Assembly (NCBI GenBank): GCA_024641505.1
Contig: JAHECY010000220.1
Location: 1-64,000, forward strand
Direction of reading: 5' to 3'
Source of the DNA: Gammaproteobacteria bacterium
Lineage (GTDB): Bacteria; Pseudomonadota; Gammaproteobacteria; SG8-11
Length of the DNA stretch: 64,000 nt
Below are positions 48,086 through 57,011 of this stretch, piece after piece. Position 1 is the first letter of the stretch. Each line of letters begins with the position of its first letter. The notes beneath the pieces were generated by a model that worked only from the letters and a program-made list of their open reading frames with translations, made no database searches and was not told the origin of the DNA. Position numbers and translations under genes: made by a program.

Positions 48086-50431
48086 ATGATTGGCAGGCTG
48101 ACATGCGCCGGCAAGTTCTGGGTGCTGCTGCTCGTGGGCTGGGTGTTGTCCTGGCCGGCGCAGGCGGAATTTGTCCTCGACGATCTCTATGGTTTATGTC
48201 CGGATGCCGCTACCGGACCGTTGCCGCTGGCTCAGTCCATGCCATCACCCGCGGCCAGCGCCGATCGGACCACGGTGATTCAAGCGGATCGCAGCGAGTC
48301 CCTGCCGGATGGCGAGTACCGTTTTTCCGGCAATGTGGAAATGTCGCAACAGGATACCTATATCAAAGCTGACAAATTGCGCTATCACCGGCTCAAGGAA
48401 GAATTGGAAATCCGTGACCATATCTACGTGGAACGGGATGATTTCGCGGCTGACGGTGACGAAGCATTCTTTGCTTTGCAACAGGAGTCCGGATTTATCC
48501 GTAACACGCATTATCGACTACTGGGACGCCATGCGCGCGGCGAAGCCAATGAAATCCGCATCATCAACCCGAAACAGTTTCAGTTACAGCGCGCGACCTA
48601 TACCACCTGCATGTCCAACCAGGAAGTGTGGCGGCTCAATGCCCGTTCCGTAGACCTGGACTACCAGGAAAATGTCGGTTCCGCGAAGCATGTTTGGCTT
48701 AATTTCATGGATGTGCCGGTAGTCTATTTTCCCTATCTTTCGTTTCCCATCGCCGGCCGCAAATCCGGCTTGTTGATGCCGGAATTTGCCAGCAGTAGTA
48801 GTCTGGGCAGCCACATGAGCATACCCTGGTATTGGAACATCGCGCCCAATCAGGATGCGACATTTACCTTGCATCCCACCAGCGTTCGCGGCACTCAATA
48901 TCTCGCCGAATACCGGTTTTTAACACCGGCGAGCAACGGCGTGCTCACTGGCGAGGTGTTGCCCAACGACCAGGCCTACGACAATAATAATCCGGAATCC
49001 GCGCCCAATCGTTACTATTACGCCCTCAAAGCCGATGCCCGCCTGGGCAAGGGCTGGTCATTCGCCACTGATGCCCGGGATGTGTCCGATACCCGGTACT
49101 TTAGCGATTTCGGCGATCGTTATGCCAGCTCGTTGATCAATCATATGGAACGCAATGTATCACTGAATTTTCAGGACCCCGACCTCAGCTTTCAGTGGCG
49201 CGCGGTGAGCTACAGAACACTGGATAGGAGCATCACCGCCGAAGATGAGCCTTATCAATTGCTGCCGCAGGTTTCCGCGCAGTCCCGAATATTCAATGTG
49301 CTGGGGATGGATTATCGATTGTTTGGCGAATTGAGCCGCTTTTACCGGCGTGATGCCGTCTGGGGTGACCGCTATCGTATCGTGCAGGATCTGAGCTATC
49401 TGTGGGAACGATCAGCCTTTTATCTGCGGCCGCGCCTGTTTCATACGGCATTGTTTTATGACCTTAATAACAACGATCCCGCGCATGCCAAGCAAACGGG
49501 TCGCCTCATACCGGGTACCAGTCTGGACAGCGGCCTGTACCTGGAACGCGATCTGCGCCTTGGCGGTAAAGACTATTTACAGACCTTGGAACCCCGCTTG
49601 TTTTATCTTTATGTACCGTATCAGCGACAGGATAACCTGATTCTTCGTCGGCGTCAGGACGGGGACGACCCGAACGATCCGGACTATTTTCCAGCGGTGT
49701 TCGATGCCGGCAATACCACGCTCAGTTACAGCAACATGTTTTTGGAGAACCGCTTCTCCGGTGGCGACCGGGTGGGGGATGCCAATCAACTCGCTTTTGG
49801 GTTAAATACCCGCTTAATAGGCCAAGAAACTGGCCGAGAACTGTTAAACGCTGGCATTGGTAGAATATTTTATTTTCAAGATCAGGAAGTTACCTTACCC
49901 GAGGCATTGCCGGCCCAGCGCCGTCAGTCGGACATATTCGGTGTTGCCCAGTGGCGACCCGAGGATTACTACACGGTTACAACGGGTATACGCTGGGACA
50001 GTTACTACCATGGGTTAATCGAGGGAAATTTCCAGATGTCCTACCATCCCGTACGCTATAATGTCGTCAATATTGGTTACCGGATGACACGCAATCCCGC
50101 CACAGGTGATTTTGATCAGTTGGATTCCGATATTTCGACGGTTTGGAAAATCGCTACGCGTATCAATATTATTGCACGCCGCAATCGACCTCTGCTCGAT
50201 GACCTGGACCGTGATGTGCTGGCTGGCTTCGAATATGAAGATTGTTGCTGGGCGTTTCGCCTGGTACGCCGGCGTTACTTGATGAATAATGACGTGGTGG
50301 ATCGCCCGACCACCGCCGCCGACTACAACGATTCCGTGATGTTCCAACTGGTGTTCAAGGGACTGACCAGCGTTGGGTCAAGTATCGACGGTCTGTTACG
50401 TAATGATGAATATGGGATTACCGGATATTAG
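48086..50431 (+). CDS. lptD: LPS-assembly outer membrane protein LptD
   Basis: LptD is the outer-membrane barrel that, with LptE, inserts lipopolysaccharide into the outer leaflet. From ATG 48086 it has 781 residues with a cleavable signal peptide (LVGWVLSWPAQA). An OstA-like jellyroll (about 70-200) is followed by the beta-barrel. Cysteines in YGLCPDA, TTCMSNQE and the paired YEDCCW correspond to the four that form the two inter-domain disulfides of E. coli LptD. It lies between mnmE and surA; SurA is its chaperone, so the neighbourhood is functional. Confidence 0.95.
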   Translation: MIGRLTCAGKFWVLLLVGWVLSWPAQAEFVLDDLYGLCPDAATGPLPLAQSMPSPAASADRTTVIQADRSESLPDGEYRFSGNVEMSQQDTYIKADKLRYHRLKEELEIRDHIYVERDDFAADGDEAFFALQQESGFIRNTHYRLLGRHARGEANEIRIINPKQFQLQRATYTTCMSNQEVWRLNARSVDLDYQENVGSAKHVWLNFMDVPVVYFPYLSFPIAGRKSGLLMPEFASSSSLGSHMSIPWYWNIAPNQDATFTLHPTSVRGTQYLAEYRFLTPASNGVLTGEVLPNDQAYDNNNPESAPNRYYYALKADARLGKGWSFATDARDVSDTRYFSDFGDRYASSLINHMERNVSLNFQDPDLSFQWRAVSYRTLDRSITAEDEPYQLLPQVSAQSRIFNVLGMDYRLFGELSRFYRRDAVWGDRYRIVQDLSYLWERSAFYLRPRLFHTALFYDLNNNDPAHAKQTGRLIPGTSLDSGLYLERDLRLGGKDYLQTLEPRLFYLYVPYQRQDNLILRRRQDGDDPNDPDYFPAVFDAGNTTLSYSNMFLENRFSGGDRVGDANQLAFGLNTRLIGQETGRELLNAGIGRIFYFQDQEVTLPEALPAQRRQSDIFGVAQWRPEDYYTVTTGIRWDSYYHGLIEGNFQMSYHPVRYNVVNIGYRMTRNPATGDFDQLDSDISTVWKIATRINIIARRNRPLLDDLDRDVLAGFEYEDCCWAFRLVRRRYLMNNDVVDRPTTAADYNDSVMFQLVFKGLTSVGSSIDGLLRNDEYGITGY

Positions 50432-50434
50432 ATT

Positions 50435-51730
50435 ATGTCAGTGATGAGAATTGGATTGTGTATTTGTTTGGTACTTTTGCCTTGCGGCACGCTGTTGGCC
50501 AAACAACCGGAAGGCAGCAATCTGCTGGACAAGATCCTGGCGGTGGTCAACGATGACGTGATCACCCAGGCGGAGTTGAACCGGGAATTGGCGCTGGTTG
50601 AGAAACAGATCCGGGCGCGCAATATGGGTCTGCCCCCCATGGACGTATTGCGCAGCCAGGTCCTGGAACGCATTATCTACCGCAATTTACAGTTGCAACT
50701 GGCGGAAACCAATCGCATCAAGGTGGATGACGAGGCGGTCAACCGCGCGATCCTGCGGTTCGCTTCGGACAACAATATGTCGCTGAGCCAATACCGCGAC
50801 GCGTTGCAGAACGAAGGCTTTGATTTCGCGGATTATCGCGAAGGCATGCGCATGGAGATGATTATCGGACGTTTACGCCAGCGTCATATCATTAATCAGG
50901 TCCTTATTACCAATCAGGAAGTCGAGGATTTCCTCACCACCCAGGCGGCACAGGGTAACGCCGGCGATGAGTTTCGTCTGGCGCATATTCTGGTGTCGGT
51001 ACGCGAATCTTCCAGCCCCGAGGATATCGATAAACAACGCCAAAAAGCGCAAAAAATCGTCGATCGTTTGCGTGAAGGCGCGGATTTTGCGCAAATTGCC
51101 ATTACCGAATCTGACGGTCAGCAGGCCCTGGAAGGCGGCGATTTGGGATGGCGCTCCCTGGGGCAGGTGCCGTCGCTGTTCGTGGGCACCGTCGCCGGCA
51201 TGAAGCAAGGAGAGGTCAGCAATCTGATTCGCAGTCCCAGCGGATTTCATGTGATAAAACTTCTGGAAAAACGCAACAAGTTAGGCAAGAACATCGTCAC
51301 CCAGACCAAGGTACGGCATATTCTGGTGCGCACCAGCGAGCTGGTGTCCACAAAAATAGCGCAAACGCGGCTCGATCAGTTGCGGCAGCGGATCCTGGGT
51401 GGTGAAGATTTCGCGGAACTTGCCCGCTCCAATTCCGACGACAACACCAGTGCGGTGAATGGCGGTGACCTGGGTTGGATCAGCCCGGGCAATCTGGCGC
51501 CGGAATTTGAACAAGTGATGGACCGCACCGCGGTGGGTGCGACCAGTGACGTGTTCGAATCGCCTTTTGGTTGGCATTTGCTGCAGGTGCTGGATCGCCG
51601 CGAGTTCGACAATACCGAGCAAGCGCGCATGGAGCAGGCGCGGGAAGCGTTACGTCAGCGTAAGATAGAGGAACAAACGGAAGTGTGGTTGCAACGATTG
51701 CGGGATGAAGCTTTTGTTGAATTGAAATAA
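50435..51730 (+). CDS. surA: Periplasmic chaperone / PPIase SurA
   Basis: SurA escorts unfolded outer-membrane proteins, including LptD. The 431-residue protein has a signal peptide ending near LLAKQ, the N-terminal chaperone module (DKILAVVNDDVITQAELNRE) and two parvulin domains, each with a recognisable core: FRLAHILVSV...GGDLGWRSLG and VRHILVRTS...GGDLGWISPGNL. The C-terminal helix closes the chaperone module. It starts 3 bp after lptD and belongs to the lptD-surA-pdxA-rsmA operon. Confidence 0.96.
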   Translation: MSVMRIGLCICLVLLPCGTLLAKQPEGSNLLDKILAVVNDDVITQAELNRELALVEKQIRARNMGLPPMDVLRSQVLERIIYRNLQLQLAETNRIKVDDEAVNRAILRFASDNNMSLSQYRDALQNEGFDFADYREGMRMEMIIGRLRQRHIINQVLITNQEVEDFLTTQAAQGNAGDEFRLAHILVSVRESSSPEDIDKQRQKAQKIVDRLREGADFAQIAITESDGQQALEGGDLGWRSLGQVPSLFVGTVAGMKQGEVSNLIRSPSGFHVIKLLEKRNKLGKNIVTQTKVRHILVRTSELVSTKIAQTRLDQLRQRILGGEDFAELARSNSDDNTSAVNGGDLGWISPGNLAPEFEQVMDRTAVGATSDVFESPFGWHLLQVLDRREFDNTEQARMEQAREALRQRKIEEQTEVWLQRLRDEAFVELK

Positions 51731-51747
51731 CGGCGCTGGATTTCAAT

Positions 51748-52734
51748 ATGGGGCGACACACACCGGTGATCGCGGTCACCCTCGGCGAACCGGCGGGCAT
51801 TGGGCCTGATCTGGCGGTAGCCTTGGCGCAATTACCGGTACCGGCGCATCTGGTGTTTATCGGCGATGCTTCGCTGTTGGCGGCACGCGCCAAATTACTC
51901 GGCGTACCGCTGCAGATCAGTGAATACACTCCCGGCCGACAACTCCGCCTGACACCGGGTACGGCCAATATTGCGCATGTGGCCGCGGCGCGCCCGGTAC
52001 AAGTCGGTCAGTTGGATAGCGCCAACGCAGCCTATGTACTGGCAACGCTGCGTCATGCCGTCACCGGTTGCCTGCACGGCGAGTATGATGCCATGCTGAC
52101 CCTGCCGGTACACAAGGGCGTGATCAACGATGCCGGCATCAGTTTTACCGGGCATACGGAATATCTTGCCCAGTTATGCGCAGTCAAGTTACCGGTCATG
52201 ATGTTGATGACCGAAGGCCTACGGGTGGCGCTTGCCACCACCCACATGCCCTTGCAAGCGGTACCGGGCGCCATCAGTCGGCCCCTGCTGACAGAGGTGA
52301 TCACGATCTTGCATCGAGACTTGCAAACCTGGTTTGGCATCCCCCACCCTCATATCGTGGTGACCGGTCTCAATCCTCACGCGGGGGAGCAAGGCCACCT
52401 GGGCATGGAAGAAATCACGATAATCGAACCGGTACTGGCGGGGCTGCGCACTCAGGGCATGCGGATTACCGGACCGTTGCCGGCGGATACCGCGTTTATT
52501 GCTAAATATATGCAAACCACCGACGCTTTTCTTACCATGTATCATGACCAGGGTCTGCCGGTGCTCAAGTATCTGGGTTTCGGCAAAGCGGTGAACATTA
52601 CCCTGGGGCTGCCGTTGTTGCGTACTTCAGTGGATCACGGCACCGCGCTGGATTGCGCCGGCACCGGCAACGCCGATACCGGCAGCGCCGAATATGCGCT
52701 GCAAGCGACACTGCGCATGTTGACGGTCCGCTGA
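51748..52734 (+). CDS. pdxA: 4-hydroxythreonine-4-phosphate dehydrogenase
   Basis: PdxA oxidises 4-phosphohydroxy-L-threonine with NAD, a step of DXP-dependent pyridoxal phosphate synthesis. The 328 residues start with PVIAVTLGEPAGIGPDLA, and contain FTGHTEYLAQLC, TTHMPLQAVPGAIS, the metal-binding VTGLNPHAGEQGHLGMEE and YHDQGLPVLKYLGFGKAVNITLGLP. Metal-ligand histidines are in place. Its stop overlaps the rsmA start by one base. Confidence 0.96.
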   Translation: MGRHTPVIAVTLGEPAGIGPDLAVALAQLPVPAHLVFIGDASLLAARAKLLGVPLQISEYTPGRQLRLTPGTANIAHVAAARPVQVGQLDSANAAYVLATLRHAVTGCLHGEYDAMLTLPVHKGVINDAGISFTGHTEYLAQLCAVKLPVMMLMTEGLRVALATTHMPLQAVPGAISRPLLTEVITILHRDLQTWFGIPHPHIVVTGLNPHAGEQGHLGMEEITIIEPVLAGLRTQGMRITGPLPADTAFIAKYMQTTDAFLTMYHDQGLPVLKYLGFGKAVNITLGLPLLRTSVDHGTALDCAGTGNADTGSAEYALQATLRMLTVR

Positions 52735-53522
52735 TGAGTCACCGTGCGCGCAAAAGATTTGGGCAGAACTTTCTGATCGATGACTCGGTAATCCAGGATA
52801 TCATGGCCGCCGTGGCACCGCAGCCCGGGCAACGGCTGGTGGAGATCGGTCCCGGCACGGGTGCGTTGACCCGCAGATTGCTGGCCTGTACCGACGAGCT
52901 GCATGTGGTGGAAATCGATCGTGACCTGGTGGCACGTCTGCAACACGAGTTTGCCGGCACGTCGCTGCATATTCATCAGGCAGACGCGCTGAAGTTCGAT
53001 TTTCGGGAATTGGCCCGCCAGGCCGGAGGTCCACTGCGCATCATCGGCAATCTACCGTACAATATTTCCACGCCCCTGCTGTTTCATCTGATGGCCGTCA
53101 GTGATTGCATTGTCGATATGCATTTCATGCTGCAAAAAGAAGTGGTGGCGCGCATCGGCGCGCCGCCGGGCAACAAGCAATACGGTAAGTTGTCGCTGAT
53201 GGTGCAAGCGCGTTGCGATGTGCAAATTCTGTTCGATGTGCCACCCGCGGCGTTTCGTCCCGCGCCGGAAGTGATGTCCAGCGTGTTTCGTTGCGTCCCG
53301 CATCGGGTGGCACCGGTGACGATCAGTGACTTTTCCAGGTTTGAACGAGTGGTCACCGCGGCATTTGCGCAGCGCCGCAAGACACTGCGCAACAATCTCA
53401 AAAATCTGGTGTCGGCAGACGGTTTTCAAGCTGCGGGTATCGATGCCTCACGGCGTGCCGAGGAATTGAGCCTGGTGGAATTCGCCCGCCTGGCGAGCTT
53501 CGTCGTTGAAGAAAGCCTCTGA
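52734..53522 (+). CDS. rsmA: 16S rRNA dimethyladenosine transferase (KsgA)
   Basis: RsmA dimethylates A1518 and A1519 of 16S rRNA late in 30S assembly. The start used is ATG 52734, overlapping the pdxA stop (TGATG), giving 262 residues. Motifs are RKRFGQNFLIDDSVI, the AdoMet loop VEIGPGTGALTRRL, VEIDRDLVARL and the catalytic IGNLPYNISTPLLF. In E. coli apaG and apaH follow; here an unrelated small protein takes that position. Confidence 0.96.
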   Translation: MSHRARKRFGQNFLIDDSVIQDIMAAVAPQPGQRLVEIGPGTGALTRRLLACTDELHVVEIDRDLVARLQHEFAGTSLHIHQADALKFDFRELARQAGGPLRIIGNLPYNISTPLLFHLMAVSDCIVDMHFMLQKEVVARIGAPPGNKQYGKLSLMVQARCDVQILFDVPPAAFRPAPEVMSSVFRCVPHRVAPVTISDFSRFERVVTAAFAQRRKTLRNNLKNLVSADGFQAAGIDASRRAEELSLVEFARLASFVVEESL

Positions 53523-53567
53523 AGGAGCCGATAAAACGTTAGAATGAACATCACAGGATCCTAGACC

Positions 53568-53909
53568 ATGTCCGCTCTCGAGATACGAATCAGCAAGGCT
53601 GCCACCCGGGCATTGCAAGACAGAGCTGCACCGCTGTTGGTATTGGCTGAACTTTATTTCAGTTGTTTGATTCGCAAGCGGCTCTATTTTCCGGAGCAGG
53701 TCATGGCCGATGCCGAGCGACTGCCCACGGATCATCCTCTGCTGCAGATCTACTTTCGGCCGGTGATGGGGGTTTCCTGCAAAGTAAGCGCTACGGATAA
53801 ACCGCCTTTGACCCACTTTCCCATCCAGAAACCGCAGGCCTTCATTCCCAAGTGGATCAGCATTGATTTCGCGGCCGGTCAATGGCGCGGTGAATTCGGC
53901 TTTGCCTGA
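53568..53909 (+). CDS. Uncharacterised 113-residue protein
   Basis: I do not recognise the family. It sits where apaG is usual, 46 bp after rsmA, with AGGA about 10 bp before ATG. The sequence is soluble-looking, with no signal or membrane helix; it begins MSALEIRISKAATRALQDRA and has HPLLQIYFRPVMGVSCK and a hydrophobic, aromatic C-terminal part rich in Phe, Pro and Ile (KWISIDF). It is not ApaG, lacking that family's beta-sandwich motifs. Codon usage and composition look like the neighbours. Confidence 0.65.
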   Translation: MSALEIRISKAATRALQDRAAPLLVLAELYFSCLIRKRLYFPEQVMADAERLPTDHPLLQIYFRPVMGVSCKVSATDKPPLTHFPIQKPQAFIPKWISIDFAAGQWRGEFGFA

Positions 53910-53996
53910 CACCCTGCAAAAAAGCCGTGCTGACGCATGGCGCTGATGCAGGGCGCGTTGGTTCAGGCTCCTGGATTAAGACAGCTTAATGTCGTG

Positions 53997-54404
53997 TTAC
54001 GCCGCACCGAGTTTGGTCATGAATGGCGTATATTGTTTGTCGTTGCCTTTGATGTGTTTCTCCAACCAGTCTGTTAGAAATAGCATTGCCGCTTGCGGTG
54101 CACCCTTTACTCCCCTGTTAATTTCCTGTTGCACCTCGCCGGCGCGCGCGATCAGTCGCTTGTGGATTTCCTGATGTTGCGCAATGTCCGGGTAGTTGCA
54201 TTGTTTCATCATCGTTTCTTCAATGCTGAAATGCATGGTGGTGTAATCGAGTACTTCATGGAACAACTTGGAAAGAATGGTTTGGTTTTCCTTTCGCTCT
54301 ATCGCATCATAGAAACGATTGATGATCTGAAAAAGCAACTGGTGCTGACTGTCGATCAGTTCCACGCCGACGCTGAAAGTGTCATCCCATTTGATATGGC
54401 TCAT
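53997..54404 (-). CDS. Bacteriohemerythrin
   Basis: Hemerythrins reversibly bind O2 at a non-haem di-iron site, serving oxygen sensing, storage or delivery in microaerobic bacteria. From ATG 54404 (MSHIKWDDTFSVGVELIDSQHQ) the protein is 135 residues; a longer GTG frame (54539) adds non-conserved residues. Iron ligands are visible: His in DSQHQLL, HFSIEETMM (His and Glu), QHQEIHKRL with two His, and the final LEKHIKGNDKQY. AGGAGA precedes the start. It stands alone, converging with the unknown 53568-53909 gene. Confidence 0.93.
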   Translation of the reverse strand: MSHIKWDDTFSVGVELIDSQHQLLFQIINRFYDAIERKENQTILSKLFHEVLDYTTMHFSIEETMMKQCNYPDIAQHQEIHKRLIARAGEVQQEINRGVKGAPQAAMLFLTDWLEKHIKGNDKQYTPFMTKLGAA

Positions 54405-54661
54405 TGAAAATCTCCTGTGCTGAGATCTCTGCCACCGCGTAGCAGCGGATCCGCAGTTTGAATGTAAATAATTATGTCCGAGTATTTTGGCGTCCCAACA
54501 CGGTGCTTTCTTGAAATCGGGAATCATGACGGAGTTCACATTTCCCGCTTGTTGAGTAAATCGGCGGGATAAACATCCTTACAATGTGTTTGGCGGTAAC
54601 GCGGCTGTGTTTGCGGGCGGCGCGTACGTACGTTTGTACTGCTTCCTTCGCGTAGCGTTGC

Positions 54662-54844
54662 CGGGAAATCTGGAGCGGAGCCGCCTGACAAGGGTTCTTC
54701 GTTTTTGTTTTCAAAAGCCGGTGCGTCATACCGCTCTGCGTAGGGTGCGTATGACGCACCGTTGTTGCTCTTGCTTCCACGGCTTCGTCTACAACAAAAG
54801 CCGGTGTGTAGTACGCAAGACGTTTTTACACAGTCTCGTACCCT
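54662..54844 (-). repeat. Dispersed intergenic repeat, copy B
   Basis: This copy of the repeat at 29708-29838 lies in the 464-bp gap between the hemerythrin and glycosyltransferase genes, and its flanks are in the opposite orientation. Shared blocks are GATTTCCCG (54662-54670), the 16-bp block at 54688-54703, the identical 21-bp core (54741-54761) and the GTACGAGACTGTGTAAAAAC-type end (54822-54844). It also has an extra half-core, GGTGCGTCATACCGC at 54720-54734. The remaining 54405-54661 holds no gene that I can support. Confidence 0.7.
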
Positions 54845-54868
54845 TACCAGCGGGTGTTCACAAAGAAA

Positions 54869-55939
54869 TCATAGAAAGTCGATGATAATGCGGGCCGCTT
54901 CGTCGCCGCCGGTAGCGGCGGGGGCGTGCACCGCGGGACGCGCCAACAGTTGCGCTACTGTATCCGAAAGGTTGCCTGCCTGCAGTTGTTGGCCGGTTAT
55001 TTGCGAGTATTTGGCATGGCGCTGTAACCACGGTACCAAATAGGGTTCCTCCGGCCAGTCCGGTCGCGCCACATGCAGTACCGAGCGGCCGTTGCAAGCG
55101 GCCTCCGTGAATGTGCCATACCCGGTCTTGGTGATCACCGCATCGACAGAGGCCAGAATGTCGACGAACGGCATCCCGGCCTGGCGCCAGTCGCGAAAAC
55201 GCGCCGGATCCGCCACCAGATCGGGTTCCGTGATCACGCTGATGTGTGGTAGTTCCGGCCACCGGGCGAGATCCAACTGGGCAGGTACGCCGCCCAACGC
55301 CAACAGCACCATGGTATGTTCTGCCGGTATTGCCAAGCGCTGGCGCAAGCGCGCGGCGTGTGCGTGACCTAAACGTGCCAGCGGGCCAATCGGGCGGGTA
55401 TTGGCCAGCCAGGGCATTGGCATGCTTGGCTCCGGTTGCAGAAACAATTGCGCCGCCGCATAGTGTTCGCGCATCGCCGCTTGCAGCAGAGGCGCCGCGG
55501 GTAAATCCCCGCAATACCGGGCATAGATGTCGTGCCAGTTGAGAGAACACAAGGCCACCGCGGGGACACGACACTGTGCGGCCGCGGCGATGAACGTGTA
55601 TGAAATATTACTCAGCACCAGGTCGGGACGCTGGGCATTGATGATTTGTACTGCGGTGTCCAGATGGTGTTGCCACCGGGCATGATACTGCTGGTATGCG
55701 CTATGGCTGGCGGCCACATCGACGCGCAGGGCATCCTGCATCACCATGCCGATATCCACCGCCAGAGGGATATGTTCGAATGGCGGATCCAGCATGTGTT
55801 GCAATATTGACAGCGGCGCGGCGCTGGCGATGCTGATCTGTAGATCCGGCAGCAGCTGGCGCACCTGGCGCAGCACCACCGCGGTTTGCGCCAAATGTCC
55901 GAAACCGTGATAACTGATCGCCGCCAGCAGTTTGCCCAT
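54869..55939 (-). CDS. GT-B type glycosyltransferase-like protein
   Basis: The 356-residue protein begins MGKLLAAISYHGFGHLAQTA, an N-terminal pattern of MurG/MGT-like GT-B enzymes, and ends with a nucleotide-sugar domain carrying VDAVITKTGYGTFTEAACNGRSVLHV near residue 265-290, the donor-binding Gly/Glu motif. There is no signal or membrane helix, so it is cytoplasmic or membrane-peripheral. Similar folds occur in proteins annotated as L-arabinokinase N-terminal-like. It is third in an operon after a GCS2 ligase and an M14 hydrolase, so it may glycosylate a small peptide-like metabolite. Donor and acceptor are unknown. Confidence 0.75.
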   Translation of the reverse strand: MGKLLAAISYHGFGHLAQTAVVLRQVRQLLPDLQISIASAAPLSILQHMLDPPFEHIPLAVDIGMVMQDALRVDVAASHSAYQQYHARWQHHLDTAVQIINAQRPDLVLSNISYTFIAAAAQCRVPAVALCSLNWHDIYARYCGDLPAAPLLQAAMREHYAAAQLFLQPEPSMPMPWLANTRPIGPLARLGHAHAARLRQRLAIPAEHTMVLLALGGVPAQLDLARWPELPHISVITEPDLVADPARFRDWRQAGMPFVDILASVDAVITKTGYGTFTEAACNGRSVLHVARPDWPEEPYLVPWLQRHAKYSQITGQQLQAGNLSDTVAQLLARPAVHAPAATGGDEAARIIIDFL

Positions 55940-55951
55940 GGTGTCGCCCGT

Positions 55952-56986
55952 TCAGCCCGATACCTGGCGGGCATCGGGATAATTAATGCCGATGCGCTCC
56001 ATGAGATAGCACAAACAATCCTGACGAATCACCTGCAAGTCCAGCGTGAGCATCGAAGGCATCAGCGGGACGCGGGTGACGATCTGGTGTTCCTTGAGTT
56101 CAAAATACCGAGTGCTGACTTCGCGTCCCTGTTCGTCGCGTACATCGAATGGATCGGGTAGATTACCATGAATGCGGGCCAGTACGGTGCCCGCCGGGAG
56201 CTCCCTGAAATTGAGATGATCCAGATCCGGTACCAGGCTGATGTCGGCAAGCGCATCGTCAATGGCAAGATGCCGGTGCTCCGGTATTTTGACGATAGCG
56301 ACCGTATGAAACAAATCGATGTCCTGGTCCAGGAGCGTGTGCGCCGGCAGTTCCGCCAGGTGCAGGCAGGCGTCGATAAATTCCGCCGCGTGCGTTACGC
56401 CGTGTGCCTGACCCACCTGACCACACTCCACGGTAACCGCGGGCCCCAGTTCCGCAAACGCCATGGATTGCACACCGGTAGGCTTGACAAAATACACCAC
56501 GGTGCGGCTGAACAACGTGGCCAGGTGCAGAAAATTGTGATCGAGACGGTTGATGCAGGCATAGTGAGGATTCAGGCCGGTATTATTATGGATGTCGATA
56601 CTGGCGAAAATGGTTTTAGCCCGCATGACATCAAACACTTGCTGTACCAGTTGATGTTCCGGGGTATCGGCGACAATGCCCCCCGGCCAGACGCGATTGT
56701 AATCCGGCTGCTGCTCCAGACGCCGCAATTGATGGCGGGCGGCAGCGACGTTGCCGATGAATATTGAGAGTTCCCGGGGTAATTCACGGTCCTGATAGCG
56801 CCGTAACAACTGCTGTAGCGCCGCAAAACCCGAGGTTTCATTACCGTGCAGTAATACGGAAACGAACAGGGGTGGTTGGCGTCGGCCCGGGAGATGAATC
56901 AAGGTCGGCCCTCCCAGCAACTCGTGCAGTTCGGTGGCCGTTACCCGCAACAGGTCCGGCGGTAGCGCGTGCAGTACCGTCAACAT
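55952..56986 (-). CDS. M14-family metallohydrolase (aspartoacylase/succinylglutamate desuccinylase-like)
   Basis: This 344-residue zinc hydrolase belongs to the aspartoacylase/AstE group of M14. The metal ligands are visible in VLLHGNETSG (His and Glu, near residue 47-53) and SIDIHNNTGLNP (His, about 147), and the catalytic Glu in AVTVECGQVG near 208. Family members cleave amide bonds of N-acyl amino acids or short peptides. No astABCD genes are near, so arginine catabolism is unlikely. Situated 12 bp from the glycosyltransferase and 25 bp from the GCS2 gene, it probably processes a product of that ligase. Confidence 0.85.
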   Translation of the reverse strand: MLTVLHALPPDLLRVTATELHELLGGPTLIHLPGRRQPPLFVSVLLHGNETSGFAALQQLLRRYQDRELPRELSIFIGNVAAARHQLRRLEQQPDYNRVWPGGIVADTPEHQLVQQVFDVMRAKTIFASIDIHNNTGLNPHYACINRLDHNFLHLATLFSRTVVYFVKPTGVQSMAFAELGPAVTVECGQVGQAHGVTHAAEFIDACLHLAELPAHTLLDQDIDLFHTVAIVKIPEHRHLAIDDALADISLVPDLDHLNFRELPAGTVLARIHGNLPDPFDVRDEQGREVSTRYFELKEHQIVTRVPLMPSMLTLDLQVIRQDCLCYLMERIGINYPDARQVSG

Positions 56987-57011
56987 GTCAGATCGCCCTC
57001 CAGGCAGGACA

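Noticed and set aside
53568-53909. apaG
   Set aside because: The position fits, but the sequence lacks the ApaG motifs and is not clearly related.
54662-54844. Intact IS256-type insertion sequence
   Set aside because: One end resembles such a terminal repeat, but there is no transposase frame and no second end in either copy.
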